DNA of 11,473 nucleotides from Chitinophagaceae bacterium (GTDB lineage Bacteria; Bacteroidota; Bacteroidia; Chitinophagales; Chitinophagaceae): assembly GCA_023251335.1 (NCBI GenBank), contig JAHEZA010000037.1, positions 1 to 11,473 on the forward strand. The letters are read 5' to 3'. Shown here one piece after another: positions 1-7,704 of this stretch; the first letter of the stretch is position 1, and the number at the start of each line of letters is the position of its first letter. The notes beneath the pieces are model-generated. The model did no database searches. It saw only the letters and a program-made list of their open reading frames with translations, and was not told the DNA's origin. The position numbers and the translations under genes were made by a program.

Positions 1-32
1 TTTTTATTAGTTTACTATCGGCGGCGCTGCGG

Positions 33-947
33 TCAGTTCAGCGTCCGTTGTGTTCTTCCAATCATCACGCCATTATGGTAAACCTGCATGCTGTATTTGC
101 CCTTATAAAATTCCCTGGGCTTGATAGAAAATGTTAACCGTTTATTATTGTCTTTTGTTTTGTCAAAATGCAGAACTGAAGTATATGAGCTTCTTTCATG
201 ATCTTTTTCTAACACCGCGAAACCGCTCGAGCCATCCAAAACAGGTCTGCCATTGGGTTGCGTAATTTTTACGAAAATATCAGAAGGAATATTCTTTTTT
301 GAGATGATATTTATTTCAAAGGATCCTTCAAGTTTAGTAGCCTTTGAAGCAAGAACTGTCGGCGCATCATAAGTATCAGCTTCTTTTATTGCTTCAAACT
401 TCAGATGCGATACCAATAACGGCAAAGAAGACGCATGAGCGCTCTTCACGCTTTTTTCAATTTCAGTTTTATTGTTACTTTGTTCCTGCTGCTTTTGTTT
501 CAACAATTGGTCCATCCTTTCATTTTCCTTTGTTATCGACTCTTTTTGCGCTTTCAGCGAATCAATATTTTTCTGGATCTCGCCGATTTTTTTCATCTCC
601 TCCATCTTGTTTTTCAGAGCTGCTTTATTTTTCAGAATTTCGGCAATTTCTTCTTTAAGCTGGTTGTATTCTGAAATTTTCAATTCAAGCGTTTGGTCTG
701 GAGAATCGACAACGCTCCCAATGCTGTCAGGTGGATTAATAGAAAGTGCGTTGGAATCTTTAAAATTTTGTAGAGAATCCCCAGTGGGTACTTTTTGTAG
801 CTCCGGCTGCTTCTTTACAGTTGTTACCAGCTTCTCACTTTTGTTCTGAAAATAATAGTTATAGCCCCAAATAGAAATTAGAACAAAGGAAACCGTGACA
901 AGCACCAATGCAAAAATCATAAAATAGAAAGCTTTAGAATCTCTCAT
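33..947 (-). CDS. Membrane-anchored coiled-coil protein of unknown function
   Basis: The 304-residue product has a short cytoplasmic N-terminus, one hydrophobic segment at about residues 8-30, a Ser/Pro/Asp-rich linker (about 40-85), a charged Glu/Lys/Gln-rich coiled coil (about 86-165) and a C-terminal region (about 175-304) that alternates hydrophobic and polar residues like a beta-sandwich, with phrases such as FVKITQPNGRPVL and KGKYSMQVYHNG. The likely topology is a single-pass inner-membrane anchor with the coiled coil and C-terminal domain in the periplasm; this is inferred from the layout. The C-terminal region resembles a domain found in Bacteroidota coiled-coil proteins, but I cannot name a characterised member. 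The start at 947 lies directly before the hydrophobic segment, as expected. The gene is divergent from hppA, with 208 nt between the two starts. No function is proposed. Confidence 0.8.
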   Translation of the reverse strand: MRDSKAFYFMIFALVLVTVSFVLISIWGYNYYFQNKSEKLVTTVKKQPELQKVPTGDSLQNFKDSNALSINPPDSIGSVVDSPDQTLELKISEYNQLKEEIAEILKNKAALKNKMEEMKKIGEIQKNIDSLKAQKESITKENERMDQLLKQKQQEQSNNKTEIEKSVKSAHASSLPLLVSHLKFEAIKEADTYDAPTVLASKATKLEGSFEINIISKKNIPSDIFVKITQPNGRPVLDGSSGFAVLEKDHERSSYTSVLHFDKTKDNNKRLTFSIKPREFYKGKYSMQVYHNGVMIGRTQRTLN

Positions 948-1004
948 CTGTCTCGGACATGCAGTTTTGTATCTATTGCAGAAAAATTAAAAATACTTAT
1001 AATT

Positions 1005-1012
1005 CAAATATA
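1005..1012 (-). promoter_or_regulatory. Candidate Bacteroidota -7 box for the coiled-coil gene
   Basis: On the minus strand this reads TATATTTG, an exact match to the Bacteroidota -7 consensus TAnnTTTG, about 58 nt upstream of the start codon at 947. No clear TTTG -33 element is seen at the expected 19-21 nt spacing, and such matches are common in AT-rich DNA, so this is only a candidate. Confidence 0.3.
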
Positions 1013-1120
1013 TAAACTGATTTTTGCCGTATTTATTATAGTTGATGGAATAGTATCAGTCAATGGCAAATTTCTTAAATCTTATTTTTTTTCAGCAATA
1101 TGTTTTACTTTATTTTACCC

Positions 1121-1128
1121 TATTTTTG
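1121..1128 (+). promoter_or_regulatory. Candidate Bacteroidota -7 box for hppA
   Basis: TATTTTTG matches TAnnTTTG exactly and lies 27 nt upstream of the hppA start codon, which would give a short AT-rich leader without Shine-Dalgarno motif, as is usual in this phylum. The -33 region (around 1098-1104) has only a poor match, so position and exact -7 match are the sole support. Confidence 0.4.
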
Positions 1129-1155
1129 CAGCCCAAAAAATTAAGTTAAATTAAT

Positions 1156-3597
1156 ATGGATAATCTTATTTATGTAGTACCGGCGATGGGAATTGTTGGA
1201 TTGCTTTACACTTTTATAAAATTTGCATGGGTAAATAAACAAGATGCCGGCAATGAACGTATGAAGGAGATCAGTACGTACATTGCTGATGGTGCTATGG
1301 CTTTTTTAAAAGCAGAATGGAAAATACTGACTTATTTTGTTATTATAGCTGGATGTCTGCTTGGCATAATGGGGTTTAGCAGCGCAAATAGTCATTGGAG
1401 TATTGCTATTTCGTTTGTCTGCGGTGGCTTTTTAAGCGCACTTGCCGGCTTTATAGGCATGAAGGTGGCCACCAAAGCCAATGTGCGAACTACACAGGCA
1501 GCGCGCTCCAGTTTATCAAAAGCATTGAAAGTGTCATTTACAGGTGGAAGTGTAATGGGGCTTGGTGTTACAGGTTTAGCTGTATTGGGCCTGGGCGGCT
1601 TGTTTATCATTTTGAAATTTATTTTTGCGCCTCATGCAGGTGCTGACAGCCTTGAGATGGAGCGTACCATTGAAATATTAACCGGCTTCAGTCTTGGCGC
1701 GGAAAGTATTGCGCTGTTTGCCCGTGTGGGTGGCGGAATTTATACAAAAGCTGCTGACGTAGGCGCTGATCTTGTAGGAAAAGTGGAAGCTGGCATTCCG
1801 GAAGATGATCCGAGAAATCCTGCAACTATTGCAGATAACGTTGGAGACAATGTAGGAGATGTGGCTGGAATGGGCGCTGATCTTTTTGGATCATATGTAG
1901 CTACTATTTTGGCAACGATGGTGCTGGGTAGGGAGACGTTTTCACAGGACGCTTTTGGTGGGATGGCTCCTATTTTATTGCCTATGCTAATCGCTGCGAT
2001 GGGAATTTTGTTTTCAATCATCAGTACATTCTTCGTGAAAATTTCTGAGAACGCTGAGTTAAATACTTCGGTAGTTCAAAAAGCATTGAATCTCGGAAAC
2101 TGGGGCGCTATTATATTAACAGCTATCGCTTCTTATTTTTTAGTAATGTGGCTTTTGCCGGATACTGATATGATTTTACGATCACATCATTTTACCAGGA
2201 ATGGTGTCTTTGGCGCTATCATTGTTGGCTTGGTGGTTGGTACACTGATTAGCTTTATAACAGAGTTTTATACTGCTATGGGAAAGAGGCCAGTGATGAC
2301 AATAGTTCGTCAATCTTCTACAGGCCACGCTACCAACATCATTGGCGGCCTTGCCGTTGGGATGGAAAGCACGTTGTTCCCGATCCTTGTACTTGCCTCA
2401 GGAATTTATCTATCATTCCAGTGCGCGGGTTTATATGGCGTGGCTATCGCTTCGGCCGGAATGATGGCAACCACCGCAATGCAACTTGCGATTGACGCTT
2501 TTGGCCCAATTGCTGATAATGCAGGCGGGATCGCGGAAATGTGTGAATTGCCTAAAGAAGTTCGCGAAAAGACAGACATCCTTGATGCGGTGGGCAATAC
2601 TACGGCTGCCACCGGAAAAGGATTTGCGATCGCTTCTGCAGCGCTTACTTCGCTTGCTTTATTTGCAGCATTTGTAGGTATCGCGAAAATAGATGGTATT
2701 GATATTTATCGTGCCGACGTATTGGCCGGATTATTTGTAGGTGCCATGATTCCATTTATCTTTTCATCACTCGCCATTCGTGCAGTGGGCGAAGCAGCCA
2801 TGGCCATGGTAGAAGAAGTGCGCAGGCAGTTTCGCACTATACCTGGCATCATGGAAGGGAAAGGCAAACCTGAATACGAAAAATGTGTAGCGATTTCAAC
2901 TAACGCTTCTATTAAAAAGATGATGCTTCCCGGAGCTATCGCGTTACTTTCGCCTGTTATTATCGGATTTATTTTTGGACCGGAAGTGTTGGGAGGGTTT
3001 TTGGCAGGCGCAACTGTAAGCGGCGTACTGATGGGAATTTTTCAAAATAATGCGGGAGGCGCCTGGGACAATGCAAAGAAGTCTTTTGAGAAAGGAGCTT
3101 TAATTAATAACGAAACTCATTTCAAGGGATCGGAACCTCATAAGGCTTCAGTAACCGGCGATACCGTTGGCGATCCTTTTAAAGATACATCCGGGCCGAG
3201 CATGAATATCCTCATTAAATTAATGAGTATTGTATCCCTGGTAATTGCTCCGACTCTTGCACATAATTTTGAAAATAAAATTAATATTGAACGCCAGCAA
3301 AAAATTGAAAGTCTCAATAATATGGAGAAGGCTTCAGCAAGTACAGATGTAAATTTAAATCGATGGACATTAATCACTCCTCCCGGAACAGATAATTCTA
3401 TTGCTGCAAAAGAGGTAGCTACTTTTGTAGATATTTTAAAGCAGGACGACTTGGTCGGACAAAACACTTATTCCATTGCGGTTGCTAAAGGATTTCTTTA
3501 TATTAATGGGGACAAACAGCCCGAAGAAATTAATAATAAATACAGCAAATACATTACAGGTTCAGGTGATTTTATCAGCAAAGAATCGAAAGAATAA
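1156..3597 (+). CDS. hppA: Ion-pumping membrane pyrophosphatase, K+-dependent type, with C-terminal extension
   Basis: This integral membrane enzyme (813 aa) hydrolyses pyrophosphate and uses the energy to move H+ and/or Na+ across the inner membrane. The family signatures are intact: the PPi/Mg-binding [11 protein letters not shown] (201-211), [20 protein letters not shown] (216-235), IADNAGG (452-458) and GGAWDNAKK (634-642). The K+-dependence positions read A484 and G487 (NTTAATGKG) rather than the Lys/Thr of K+-independent enzymes, so K+ dependence is predicted. Helix 6 reads DLFGSY (242-247) and lacks both the Glu of classical Na+ pumps (DLFESY) and the Glu of plant-type H+ pumps; helix 5 instead reads [10 protein letters not shown] with Glu183 where most relatives have Ser. 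That fits the divergent Bacteroidota H+-pumping type known from Flavobacterium, as I recall it. The conserved core ends near residue 702; about 110 further residues form a soluble tail, probably periplasmic. The gene appears to stand alone. Confidence 0.95.
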   Translation: MDNLIYVVPAMGIVGLLYTFIKFAWVNKQDAGNERMKEISTYIADGAMAFLKAEWKILTYFVIIAGCLLGIMGFSSANSHWSIAISFVCGGFLSALAGFIGMKVATKANVRTTQAARSSLSKALKVSFTGGSVMGLGVTGLAVLGLGGLFIILKFIFAPHAGADSLEMERTIEILTGFSLGAESIALFARVGGGIYTKAADVGADLVGKVEAGIPEDDPRNPATIADNVGDNVGDVAGMGADLFGSYVATILATMVLGRETFSQDAFGGMAPILLPMLIAAMGILFSIISTFFVKISENAELNTSVVQKALNLGNWGAIILTAIASYFLVMWLLPDTDMILRSHHFTRNGVFGAIIVGLVVGTLISFITEFYTAMGKRPVMTIVRQSSTGHATNIIGGLAVGMESTLFPILVLASGIYLSFQCAGLYGVAIASAGMMATTAMQLAIDAFGPIADNAGGIAEMCELPKEVREKTDILDAVGNTTAATGKGFAIASAALTSLALFAAFVGIAKIDGIDIYRADVLAGLFVGAMIPFIFSSLAIRAVGEAAMAMVEEVRRQFRTIPGIMEGKGKPEYEKCVAISTNASIKKMMLPGAIALLSPVIIGFIFGPEVLGGFLAGATVSGVLMGIFQNNAGGAWDNAKKSFEKGALINNETHFKGSEPHKASVTGDTVGDPFKDTSGPSMNILIKLMSIVSLVIAPTLAHNFENKINIERQQKIESLNNMEKASASTDVNLNRWTLITPPGTDNSIAAKEVATFVDILKQDDLVGQNTYSIAVAKGFLYINGDKQPEEINNKYSKYITGSGDFISKESKE

Positions 3598-3697
3598 AAG
3601 AATTGATGTGTTTTTTATTAGCAAAAGTTTTAAGTTCATAGTAAACAAATAAATTCTGAGGATCTTTAATTAGCACAAAATGAGAACGAAGATTTTT

Positions 3698-3715
3698 AAA
3701 GTAAGGCTTTACTTT
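3698..3715. other. Small inverted repeat between convergent hppA and the lipoprotein gene
   Basis: AAAGTAA and TTACTTT form a perfect 7-bp inverted repeat around a GGCT loop, about 100 nt past the hppA stop. It is AT-rich and not followed by a T-run on the plus strand, so it is a weak terminator candidate at best. Further right, 3729-3738 is the palindrome GACTATAGTC, followed by a six-T run (3743-3748), which could also help end hppA transcription. Both lie in the gap where two genes converge. Confidence 0.25.
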
Positions 3716-3775
3716 GGTATTAAATGAAGACTATAGTCCTCCTTTTTTCTCTTCTTCCTTTAACAAATTTCAGTG

Positions 3776-4507
3776 TTAGTTTACCGTGCAGTAAAAAATT
3801 GCGTCTGCAAAATCATTGTCACAAGATGGATTTGCCCGGTTAAAATCTTCAAAGCTTATTAATCGTTTATCGTCATAGGTATAACTCGTATATAAGATTG
3901 CATGTTTTTTTAATGCAGGAAGACTTTCGGGATTGATAGGATCGGTAGAGCAGAAATGGATTACATTACTGTTTAAAAATTTTTTTGCAGTATCCCATGC
4001 ATTTTGCAAAATGACGAAACCAATCGTAGTGCCACTACTGAAATTCCCCAGTAACATTTTATCCCCCTGGCTCAATGGACTTTTGTTTCCTGCGTTTGGA
4101 AAAATATAAGTGATGAGCTTGATGTCCTTATCACTTTTAGGCGGATTTGACGTTGGGTATGTGTAAAAAGCCAATGTATTCGAATAAGCAGCATTTCCTG
4201 AAACGAATGTTATATATACATTTGACGACTTTGTGATTGAAAGATCTGCATTGGTGTTTGCATTAAAAAATTCCGGATGAGAAACGGTCATATTAACCCC
4301 CTTTTTAATAGTCTGCTGAACATAATTCAATAACGGGATAGGAACCGTTTCTTTTAAAAGACCATCAGGCTTTCCTGAAGAATTGTAAGGTTGTAATGAT
4401 TGATAGGAAGCGTTCGGAAAATTGATGGGCTTGATTCCAGGATCCTTTTTACAAGCGCTTACTATTAAAACAATAACAAACAACGCAGCAAAAGATTGCG
4501 GTTTCAT
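3776..4507 (-). CDS. DUF4114-domain lipoprotein
   Basis: The 243-residue product has a lipoprotein signal peptide: a hydrophobic stretch at about 5-18 and a lipobox (IVSAC) with the acylated Cys at 19, followed by KKDP. It should be exported and lipidated, probably ending in the outer membrane. From about residue 95 to the C-terminus it matches the DUF4114 pattern: FVSGNAAYSNTLAFYTYP (101-118), LGNFSSGTTIGFVIL (153-167) and the closing acidic signature ISFEDFNR...CDNDFADAIFY (217-239), whose Asp/Glu residues resemble a Ca2+-binding site. DUF4114 usually sits at the end of larger secreted or surface proteins; here it is nearly the whole mature protein. The biochemical role is unknown and metal binding is inference. 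It is preceded by its own promoter and converges with hppA. Confidence 0.85.
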   Translation of the reverse strand: MKPQSFAALFVIVLIVSACKKDPGIKPINFPNASYQSLQPYNSSGKPDGLLKETVPIPLLNYVQQTIKKGVNMTVSHPEFFNANTNADLSITKSSNVYITFVSGNAAYSNTLAFYTYPTSNPPKSDKDIKLITYIFPNAGNKSPLSQGDKMLLGNFSSGTTIGFVILQNAWDTAKKFLNSNVIHFCSTDPINPESLPALKKHAILYTSYTYDDKRLISFEDFNRANPSCDNDFADAIFYCTVN

Positions 4508-4534
4508 ACGAGGATGGTTTAGCGGTTAAAAAAA

Positions 4535-4565
4535 CAAAGTTAATGACAATTTGGTTTAAATTCAA
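4535..4565 (-). promoter_or_regulatory. Bacteroidota-type promoter for the DUF4114 lipoprotein gene
   Basis: On the minus strand the -7 box reads TAACTTTG (4542-4535), an exact TAnnTTTG match. A TTG lies 20 nt upstream (4565-4563), the usual spacing to the -33 element. Transcription would start shortly before the ATG at 4507, giving a leader of roughly 20 nt. This is the best two-part promoter match in the window. Confidence 0.55.
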
Positions 4566-4595
4566 TCTTTAATATAGTAGTACTTTTACAATGTG

Positions 4596-4621
4596 TCCTA
4601 ATAGTAATTTTACTATTAGGA
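4596..4621. repeat. Perfect 11-bp hairpin, possible operator or RNA structure
   Basis: Arms TCCTAATAGTA (4596-4606) and TACTATTAGGA (4611-4621) are perfectly complementary around the 4-nt loop ATTT. It sits about 30 bp upstream of the -33 element of the lipoprotein promoter and some 470 nt downstream of the ATP-grasp-SET stop codon. Neither strand shows a following T-run, which argues against a standard intrinsic terminator. It may be a dimeric regulator site or a 3' RNA structure; the sequence does not decide. Confidence 0.5.
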
Positions 4622-4805
4622 TTCGATTTAAAATAGACGCCAAGACAAAACAATAGTCGTCTCGCTAAGTATATCTTCTACACTTTGCGGAATAAATTTT
4701 TACGACCCAAAAATCATTCCTAAAAATAATATTCCCATTTTAAGGGCTCTGCAATCAACGCAAAGCGGCCTAGGTTACTAATCCATCCATCGAAATATTT
4801 CTCAA

Positions 4806-5093
4806 TCAATAAGAAAATTCGTTAACCATTATTGTGAATCGGCCAATGTTCAAAACATGCTGAAACCTTTTTCCTCCTTCATAAGATATCGGTGTGAACG
4901 CATTGTTGCGAACATTATTGTATTAGTCTTTCGTTAGTCTCTCATATTTCTCCGTCTTGCGCCCAAAGCATACATCGTTCCCATTTGCAACTATCCGTGT
5001 GATCGTATTCTGGTAATCATCTTCTTCATCCTGGTTTTGAAAGCCGTCCGGGGGCGTACAGGCACTAAAACATAACTTTTTATATCTTCTGCT
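4806..5093 (-). pseudogene. Possible decayed gene remnant downstream of the SET/ATP-grasp operon
   Basis: Reading the minus strand in frame with, and directly after, the ATP-grasp-SET stop gives 56 open codons (containing ACTPPDGFQNQDEED and NGNDVCFGRKTEKYE), a TAA at 4925-4923, and then 38 more open codons (containing NNAFTPISYEGGKRFQHV) to a TGA at 4808-4806. Composition is balanced and protein-like across both parts, yet there is no ATG, GTG or TTG start in frame. An ATG at 5073-5071 would join this frame if one T were removed from the TTTT run right after it. I read it as a possible remnant of a small gene, but chance is not excluded. No family is recognised. Confidence 0.25.
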
Positions 5094-6521
5094 TCATAGC
5101 TGTTTTTTTTGCAAATCAATAACCGAAGGCGGTCGTACACCTTGAATTATCTTTTTACAATTCGTTGCGCCGCAGTTACAAATAAAACTTTCCATTTCAT
5201 CATTCAAAAAAGTAGTGTAGTCTAATGTAAGTTCTTCTCCTCTTTTTATTTTTCTTAAAGCAATTACATTTAAGCCATCATATGCTGTATTTGGATCGCA
5301 CGAATGATTTTGTGGCGCCCAGCCTCTTGGGTCTTCGTCCCATAATACGTAAACATCATTGCCAAGGGGCCATGCATATTTTCTGAAAACATGGATGTCT
5401 TCGGCATTCCAATGGTCATCAACATATTTTTTAGTAATAAGCCTGTGCGATTTCCCTTCATTCTGAAAAATGATTTCCGCCTGCTCCATATTTTTGCTGG
5501 CGTAAATTCCATAGCCCGAAATAGCATTTCCCTTTAATAGATATTTTAGTTGTTTTTGTTTGTGACGATAAATTCCTTCAGAAATAATTTTTTCTAAAAA
5601 TGCTTTTTTACCTCCCGGTTCATTCATCAGGATGTAATCGGCAGAACCTTCATATCCGTCTTCATAAAATACAGAACAGGTAAAATTGATTTCAAGGAAA
5701 AATATTTGTTTACTGTCATTCACTCTAAAATCCATTCGCGCATAACCTACACCGTTAAATTCCCTAAAAATTTTTGTTGCAGCATCCTTTAAATGTTTTG
5801 AAAGTTCTTCGTCCTTGCAGGGAACATTGCATTCCTTATGCAGTTCTGACGTTTTGAAAGAGTAAGTTTTGAATTTCTTTCCATTCGGAAATACAAATTC
5901 TAAAGGAGTATAAACTGTGCAATCATTAGATCCGGCATTGGCGGCCACGAGCACCGTAAACTCTCTTCCGGCAATATATTCCTCTACCAGGATTTCATCA
6001 TATTCTTTTAATAAGAATTTTATTTTGTCGTGAAGATTCGTTTCATTATTTACCAATGAACCATCATCAATTCCCAGGCTGTCTCCGGCTTTGGCCGGTT
6101 TTATAAAAAGAGGAAAATTTAATCCTGGGGTTATATTTTCATTCCTGTTATCTTCTGTTATTTTTATGTAAGCAGGTGTATTTACGCCACAGCAAAAAGC
6201 AACATATTTCATTAGTTCTTTGGAGGGATCATAAAGAACTGCATTTGGTCCTGTATAAGGCAGATTCAATAATTCAAGGCAGTGAATTACGTCTATAGAA
6301 GGTATAGACCAATCGAGATACCCTTCGCACAAATTCACGAACACGTCATATTTCTTCTTTTTCAATTCTCTCAATTGACGATAGACGGAGAGCTTATTTA
6401 GAAAAACATGATCGGTTTTGCATTCAGGTAGCAATGCTGACAAGTTTCTTGGCGGATCGTAATTTTTGTAATCTACATCGGATGTAGAATAATCAGGTTG
6501 CAACACACAAACTTTTAACAT
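5094..6521 (-). CDS. ATP-grasp ligase fused to a SET-domain methyltransferase
   Basis: This 475-residue protein joins two enzymes. Residues 1-315 are an ATP-grasp ligase of the D-Ala-D-Ala ligase fold: an N-terminal lobe with NLCEG (63-67) and LPYTGPNAVLYDPSKELMK (87-105), ATP-binding FIKPAKAGDSLGI with Lys141, the LVEEYIAGREFTV strand (178-190), and metal-binding Asp264 (ARMDFR) and Glu277/Asn279 (LEIN). Residues 325-440 are a SET domain: GYGIYAS (336-342, S-adenosylmethionine motif), NHSCDPN (405-411) and EELTLDY with the expected catalytic Tyr435. A post-SET cluster CNCGATNC (448-455) plus Cys408 supplies four Cys for zinc. Predicted activities are ATP-driven amide ligation and lysine or amine N-methylation, probably in the cytosol as no signal peptide is seen. 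The Ddl substrate motifs are absent, so it is not a cell-wall Ddl. It is the last gene of the operon, 34 nt after the preceding ligase. The substrate is unknown. Confidence 0.88.
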   Translation of the reverse strand: MLKVCVLQPDYSTSDVDYKNYDPPRNLSALLPECKTDHVFLNKLSVYRQLRELKKKKYDVFVNLCEGYLDWSIPSIDVIHCLELLNLPYTGPNAVLYDPSKELMKYVAFCCGVNTPAYIKITEDNRNENITPGLNFPLFIKPAKAGDSLGIDDGSLVNNETNLHDKIKFLLKEYDEILVEEYIAGREFTVLVAANAGSNDCTVYTPLEFVFPNGKKFKTYSFKTSELHKECNVPCKDEELSKHLKDAATKIFREFNGVGYARMDFRVNDSKQIFFLEINFTCSVFYEDGYEGSADYILMNEPGGKKAFLEKIISEGIYRHKQKQLKYLLKGNAISGYGIYASKNMEQAEIIFQNEGKSHRLITKKYVDDHWNAEDIHVFRKYAWPLGNDVYVLWDEDPRGWAPQNHSCDPNTAYDGLNVIALRKIKRGEELTLDYTTFLNDEMESFICNCGATNCKKIIQGVRPPSVIDLQKKQL

Positions 6522-6555
6522 AAAAGCAGGATGAAGTTATTTTTCAAAATCGAAA

Positions 6556-7677
6556 TTAAATAAGTTCCAGTTGTTTTGCTAATTTCCTTTTTGATTCGGG
6601 TTTCCTTGCCAGGGTATCGGTAATAATTTCTATAATTAAAGAGGCGAAAGAATTTCCTGAAAGTCTTAAAATAGCGCCGATAGAGGTAAAGTTTTCATCT
6701 TCGGATAATCCGCACTGCGCATTCACTTCCAATACAAACAATTTTCCGGTGCGCTTATCCATTCTAAGATCCACACGGCAATATCCTTTTCCTTTTACCG
6801 CTTTATATGCATCAAAGCTTACCTGGCAAATCTTTTGCAAAAGTGACGAATCGGGTGTTTGATAATTATAAAAATCTTCTTCATTATTCAACGGTGATTC
6901 TTCTTCATACGTTTCCCAAAGCCTGTCGAACGAAAGAAATTTTTCATGAGGTGGCAATGATGAATTGAAAACCCGTTCTACCGGAAGATATATCTTGCAG
7001 TCTCTCGGTGAAGAACTATTTCCTACAATAAGTGTTGTAAATTCAGGTCCATCAATGAAGCGTTCTGCCAACACTCCGCCATCCACGAGGTTCCATCCAT
7101 GATATCCTTCCTGCAGTTTTTGAAATTGCGCAATAAGTTGGGTGTTATTTTTCACTACAGAATGAATACCTACACCGAGGCTTCCCCCGGAAATAGCAGG
7201 TTTTATAATTACAGGACTTCCTAATTCTTCAAAGAGTTCCGGGTCATTTTTATTATCATCAGTGATAATTTTCCAGGGAGCTGTGGAAATATTTTTTAAA
7301 TCAAAAACTTCCTTCATCTTTATTTTCGAAGTCGTAATTCTATAAAAATATTCATCTGAACCGGTAAAACATAATCCACTTTTTTTAAGATATTTAATCA
7401 CATTTACCCCCGGTGCATTGTTTATCTCATCGCCATCGCAAAGATTAATTACAATTATATTTTCAGAAGGAGATTCATCCCTTATCCTGTCAATAATCCA
7501 CTTATAATTATCATTGCTAACTTGTTGCCATTTCCAGGAAATATTCAACTCGTCAAATGCCCTCGAATACTCTTCAATACTTTGAGTGAAGTCGTAATAA
7601 TAATTCAGATTTTCATTATTGGTTTCTACCAAAGGCGCTAATACCCATACAAAAAGATTCTTTGGAAATGGCTTCAT
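6556..7677 (-). CDS. Ddl-like ATP-grasp ligase
   Basis: The 373-residue protein has the D-Ala-D-Ala ligase type of ATP-grasp fold throughout. Visible elements are NLCDGDEINNAPGVNVIKYL (78-97) and CFTGSDEYFYRITTSKIKMK (103-122) in the N-terminal lobe, SPVIIKPAISGGSLGVGIHS (154-173) with ATP-binding Lys159, LAERFIDGPEFTTLIVGN (203-220), and the metal-binding YCRVDLRMD (Asp303) and FVLEVNAQCGLS (Glu317, Asn319). It should activate a carboxylate with ATP and couple it to an amine. It is a paralogue of the ligase half of the downstream fusion, sharing the NLC-G and TGs-y-K-mK layout. The standard Ddl N-terminal substrate loop and HGxxGEDG are missing, so substrates differ. It sits 27 nt after the short SET gene and 34 nt before the fusion gene, consistent with one transcript. 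No signal peptide is seen. Annotation pipelines would probably label it D-alanine-D-alanine ligase; I consider that misleading. Confidence 0.85.
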   Translation of the reverse strand: MKPFPKNLFVWVLAPLVETNNENLNYYYDFTQSIEEYSRAFDELNISWKWQQVSNDNYKWIIDRIRDESPSENIIVINLCDGDEINNAPGVNVIKYLKKSGLCFTGSDEYFYRITTSKIKMKEVFDLKNISTAPWKIITDDNKNDPELFEELGSPVIIKPAISGGSLGVGIHSVVKNNTQLIAQFQKLQEGYHGWNLVDGGVLAERFIDGPEFTTLIVGNSSSPRDCKIYLPVERVFNSSLPPHEKFLSFDRLWETYEEESPLNNEEDFYNYQTPDSSLLQKICQVSFDAYKAVKGKGYCRVDLRMDKRTGKLFVLEVNAQCGLSEDENFTSIGAILRLSGNSFASLIIEIITDTLARKPESKRKLAKQLELI

Positions 7678-7704
7678 AATTCTTTTGGTAACATTGTTTA
7701 AAGA

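Larger units (their letters stand above)
4508..5093. other. Long gene-poor gap between lipoprotein gene and SET/ATP-grasp operon
   Basis: These 586 bases hold no intact gene that I can support. They contain the lipoprotein promoter (4535-4565), the 11-bp hairpin (4596-4621), about 180 nt of AT-rich sequence without recognisable content, and from 4806 to 5093 a minus-strand reading frame that looks protein-like but is broken and lacks a start codon. The 4950-5070 part is visibly richer in G+C than the surrounding spacer. Confidence 0.6.

Noticed and set aside
344..849. Plus-strand open frames opposite the coiled-coil gene.
   Set aside because: Their Phe/Leu/Ser-rich products are the expected antisense shadow of the Lys/Glu/Gln-rich coiled coil.
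4683..4765. Distant inverted repeat CTTTGCG (4683-4689) and CGCAAAG (4759-4765) as an RNA structure or element boundary.
   Set aside because: Only 7 bp with about 70 nt between the arms; consistent with chance.
5094..5096. Read-through or selenocysteine at the TGA ending the ATP-grasp-SET gene, joining it to the open frame that follows.
   Set aside because: The post-SET region and a normal tail are complete before the TGA, no selenocysteine element is apparent, and the following frame has its own in-frame stop.
5094..5300. Graspetide (RiPP) cluster because ATP-grasp ligases are present.
   Set aside because: The ligases are Ddl-like rather than the RimK-like type used in graspetides, and no intact precursor peptide gene is found.
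5094..7677. Calling the two ATP-grasp proteins D-alanine-D-alanine ligases (ddl).
   Set aside because: The ATP-binding core matches, but the HGxxGEDG and other D-Ala-contacting sequences are missing, and the SET neighbours and fusion do not fit cell-wall synthesis.
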